64,000 bases of DNA from Epiperipatus broadwayi (taxonomy: Eukaryota; Onychophora; Udeonychophora; Euonychophora; Peripatidae): positions 6,659,800 to 6,723,799 of the forward strand of contig JAQFVV010000018.1 of the NCBI GenBank assembly GCA_028023455.1, read 5' to 3'. This document shows positions 62,373-64,000 of this stretch, piece by piece. The notes under the pieces were generated by a model. That model was not told where the DNA came from. It saw only the letters and a list, made by a program, of their open reading frames with translations, and made no database searches. Within the stretch, counting starts at the first letter, position 1, and every line of letters begins with the position of its first letter. The position numbers were made by a program, and so were the translations under genes.

Positions 62373-63294
62373 ATAAAATAAGATTTTTAAAAAAAAATCC
62401 TATCAAGTTTAAGATTTTTATTTTAGTTAATTAGCCAATAATGCAGCCAGATAATGTTGGTTGGCAAAGGGATATTTAATTACACCCAGAAAACTAAATA
62501 GAAAACTAATTCAAATCCTCATCCCCTAGGTGAGTGGCAAATCTAATGAGTAATGAATTCTATTTCACAGTTTTTCTATGAAAGTCTGTTGGGGAACCTT
62601 TGTTTTGCAACTTACTTTTTAATGACTGTTAAGTTTTTTTAACTACAGCCTCTGATTGAACTTGAAAGGCATAGGTTCAAACATTAACTTAAATGCCAGT
62701 GCTCATTGCAAAATAGGGTACTATATATTTTTAAAGCCACTTTAATTATTAGAATAATGAATTGTGTTAAGAAATTAAAAAGTAATGACAGATTACTATC
62801 AGATATGATTGAGCATTATTGCTTAAAATTTACTGATAAAAAACATACAAACAAAAACAGAATTTCTATTTCAAAACCAACCCTACAAAAAAAAGATTAA
62901 TAAGAGTTGCTAGAAAGATATGACATATTGGCGATTCTCACCTGTGATCATATGTAAATTGCACTTTTCTTTACTCACTATTGTGGCAGCAACATACAAC
63001 TTGTGCAGCTTTATCTTCAAGTTAAAAATAGTTAAATATATTTTTAATAATTAATAATAGATTATCAAAGCTATTCATTATTAGTTTGTCTAGGTATCTT
63101 AAAATATCTTAAGGTTGGTTGAAAAAATATCAATTTTACAAAAAAATTCCCCAATTCTATTCCAGTTTTGAATACCAGATCATGACATGCTAATGCACTA
63201 AGAACAGCATTCTATTGCCTTTTATTGAATGTTTATTTGCAGTCATGATAAACAGTCTGTTCAATCACTAAATAAACACACACACATATATATA
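62373..63294. other. AT-rich intergenic DNA
   Basis: No supported feature. A (CA)n(TA)n run at about 63275-63293 precedes the next element. Confidence 0.5.
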
Positions 63295-63583
63295 AATTTA
63301 TGGATTATATATAGAGCTCGCAAATAAGCTCTTAACAAGCTTTGTAGAATATTCCCAACCCCAGACTGGTTTCTGCTACTGGCTTCCTCAGTGAGGTGCT
63401 AGGATATTCTTAGCACCTCACCGAGGAAGCCAATAGTAGAAACTGGTCTGGGGTTGGGGATATTCTGCAAAGCTTGTTAAGAGCTTATTTGTGAGCTATA
63501 TATATGTATAACATTTGTATGCAAGCTTGTTAAATTAGGTCATGTGACATATGACTTGATATCTTTGTAATTTATGGATTATA
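63295..63583. mobile_element. Hairpin-containing element flanked by a 15-bp direct repeat
   Basis: Arms at about 63304-63401 and 63411-63506 are near-perfect inverted repeats around a 9-nt loop (GAGGTGCTA ... TAGCACCTC). Inner arm words CAGACTGGTTTCTG and TTCCTCAGTGAGG are related to the foldback at 42.5 kb. The direct repeat AATTTATGGATTATA lies at 63295-63309 and 63569-63583, enclosing the hairpin plus about 60 bp. That length suggests LINE-style insertion of a hairpin-bearing RNA, unlike the TTAA-flanked relative. Confidence 0.72.
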
Positions 63584-64000
63584 CAAAAGATAAAATTATG
63601 CAAAAAATAAATAAAAGAGAACATAAACATAATGTATGTTCACTGAATTCCTTATGAGCTGTTCAAATTTTACAATCCTGACAACCATTAGAATAATAAA
63701 AGTATTTAATCTTAAGATAGACCAATAAAGTTGGAACTTGCTTTCTTTTCATAGCTTTATGGGTAGCATAAATGTATAAAAATGGGGTACAAAATTCACT
63801 TCTCTGAAATAGGAAGTACCAACTTAGATATTAATATGTGTCAATAGATATACAATATACTATTATTTACAGAATTTGCACTGTAGTTCATTATTAATCT
63901 TTCCATTATTTTTCTCAGTGAAAATATTATCATGCTGATCACATGACTTATAATATATGAATTACAGGCATCATGTACGTCAAGTACTGTTAAAGATTAA
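63584..64000. other. AT-rich intergenic DNA
   Basis: No supported feature to the end of the window. Confidence 0.5.

Overview
This is an A+T-rich, gene-poor stretch of animal nuclear DNA (roughly three quarters A+T by eye). It shows no prokaryotic gene organisation and no convincing complete host gene. Its contents are old transposable elements, simple repeats, an unusual number of long inverted repeats (foldbacks) and one block that looks like regulatory DNA. The mix is three LINE families, BED-finger hAT transposons, a tRNA-derived SINE and a very long TATC microsatellite. That fits a large repeat-rich invertebrate genome, perhaps a cephalopod mollusc; this is a low-confidence guess from the repeat types, not from a recognised gene.

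Layout. 0.6-3.9 kb: a 3.07-kb hAT element (765-3836) with matching terminal inverted repeats and a perfect 8-bp target duplication sits inside the third copy of a 58-bp tandem repeat. Its transposase gene (minus strand) is broken at one homopolymer, at a second frameshift near the C-terminus, and at a 22-base exact match to an Illumina sequencing adapter. A second 12-base adapter end lies upstream of the start codon. 3.9-16.6 kb: mostly featureless AT-rich DNA with two adjacent foldbacks (6.5-7.2 kb) and a SINE (15.4 kb). 16.6-17.4 kb: TATC microsatellite. 22.0-23.2 kb: a foldback with arms of about 360 bp, followed by a half copy. 23.4-25.3 kb: 3' ends of RTE-like LINEs. 26.4-29.2 kb: a decayed LINE split by a 1.3-kb array of 338-bp repeats in tandem and inverted orientation, flanked by an 11-bp direct repeat. 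34.1-37.6 kb: SINE, RTE-like tail and a decayed LINE. 40.4 kb: SINE. 42.5 kb: foldback flanked by TTAA. 45.0-45.5 kb: internally deleted hAT with 8-bp target duplication. 47.0-49.3 kb: RTE-like LINE containing a palindromic rearrangement. 53.3-56.9 kb: repeat-free, higher-complexity block rich in homeodomain, POU, SOX and TCF-like motifs. 57.5 kb, 60.3 kb and 63.3 kb: further inverted-repeat elements, the 60.3-kb one being a second copy of the 27-kb family.

The most interesting biology is the foldback content. At least eight long inverted repeats from several families lie in 64 kb, and two loci of one family share the same asymmetric ends. The most important practical observation is the embedded adapter sequence, which means the assembly near 1.36 kb and 2.9 kb should not be trusted. 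Two short exon-like segments (30.9 kb plus strand, 31.4 kb minus strand) are recorded as weak candidates only.
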